From NCBI GenBank assembly GCA_046153015.1, contig JBJXGF010000393.1:1-5445 (forward strand): DNA of 5,445 nucleotides, in the 5' to 3' direction. Below are positions 5,308 to 5,445 of this stretch, one piece after another. Numbering within the stretch: the first letter of the stretch is position 1; the number at the start of each line of letters is the position of its first letter. The position numbers and the translations under genes are program-made. The stretch comes from JBJXGF01 sp046153015. Its GTDB lineage: Bacteria > Actinomycetota > Acidimicrobiia > Acidimicrobiales > CAIXPF01. The notes below the pieces were generated by a model. That model worked only from the letters and a program-made list of their open reading frames with translations, searched no databases and had not been told where the DNA came from.

Positions 5308-5445
5308 GTGACCGCCTCCACCCCGACCGCCATCCGTCCGGCTGCGTCGCCGCCCGCGTCCCCGCCGTCGGCCGGGCCGGCCGGCGCAGGGCCGTCACGT
5401 TCGAGCCGGCGCCGGCGCGCTCAGGCCGTGCGCGCCGCCCTGGCC
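5308..5445 (+). CDS. Start of an unidentified gene, 3' partial
   Basis: The frame opens with GTG behind GAGGAG and stays open for 46 codons to the window end. The visible residues are Pro/Ala/Ser-rich (PAASPPASPP, 11-20) and probably disordered, followed by a basic cluster SRRRRAQAVRAALA at the edge. A Pro-rich lead plus basic cluster resembles the start of the M23 protein before its signal core, so a membrane or exported protein is possible, but no hydrophobic segment has yet appeared. The 32-bp spacing suggests it is cotranscribed with the M23 gene. No family can be assigned from this fragment. Confidence 0.6.
   Translation, partial: MTASTPTAIRPAASPPASPPSAGPAGAGPSRSSRRRRAQAVRAALA

Noticed and set aside
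4163..5445. M23/transglycosylase gene as a VirB1-like part of a conjugation system
   Set aside because: No secretion-system ATPase, coupling protein or relaxase is visible, and the following gene is too short to identify.

Overview
The window is very GC-rich DNA (well over 70% G+C by eye) with strong G/C third-position bias, GTG and ATG starts, and two GTG genes that look leaderless behind TANNNT -10 boxes. Together with a homologue of the Pup ligase PafA, this points to an actinobacterium (Actinomycetota). Acidimicrobiia is my best guess at class level, but that is only an impression from gene content.

Layout: (1) positions 1-1158, plus strand, carry a YibE/F-family multi-pass membrane protein whose start lies outside the window. 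(2) It converges, with 6 bp between stops, on a minus-strand gene (1165-1596) for a small membrane-anchored cupredoxin-like protein. That gene has its own apparent leaderless promoter. (3) Upstream of it on the minus strand lie a PafA-like ligase with a C-terminal extension (1650-3245) and a sugar-phosphate nucleotidyltransferase-like protein (3332-4054). These two probably form one transcription unit, nucleotidyltransferase first, starting at a second leaderless-type promoter. (4) A 108-bp divergent intergenic region (4055-4162) separates this from a plus-strand gene (4163-5275) for a secreted cell-wall hydrolase that joins a lytic-transglycosylase-like domain to an M23 (LytM) endopeptidase. 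(5) 32 bp later a further plus-strand gene begins behind a good ribosome binding site and runs off the end of the window (5308-5445).

How the genes may work together: the M23 protein and the following partial gene look like one operon acting at the cell envelope. The nucleotidyltransferase/PafA-like pair is the most intriguing part. A PafA homologue with all recognisable catalytic motifs sits away from pup, dop and the proteasome genes, has about 65 extra C-terminal residues, and is coupled to an enzyme of nucleotide-sugar metabolism. No Pup-like small protein is visible in the window. Other oddities are loss of the expected catalytic Glu in the transglycosylase domain, loss of the axial Met in the cupredoxin site, a (CCGATG)6 microsatellite inside the nucleotidyltransferase gene at its conserved DIG motif, and a 10-bp tandem duplication that spans the stop codons of the convergent pair. 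No RNA gene, CRISPR array, insertion sequence or phage gene was recognised, and there is no gene-free stretch longer than about 110 bp.
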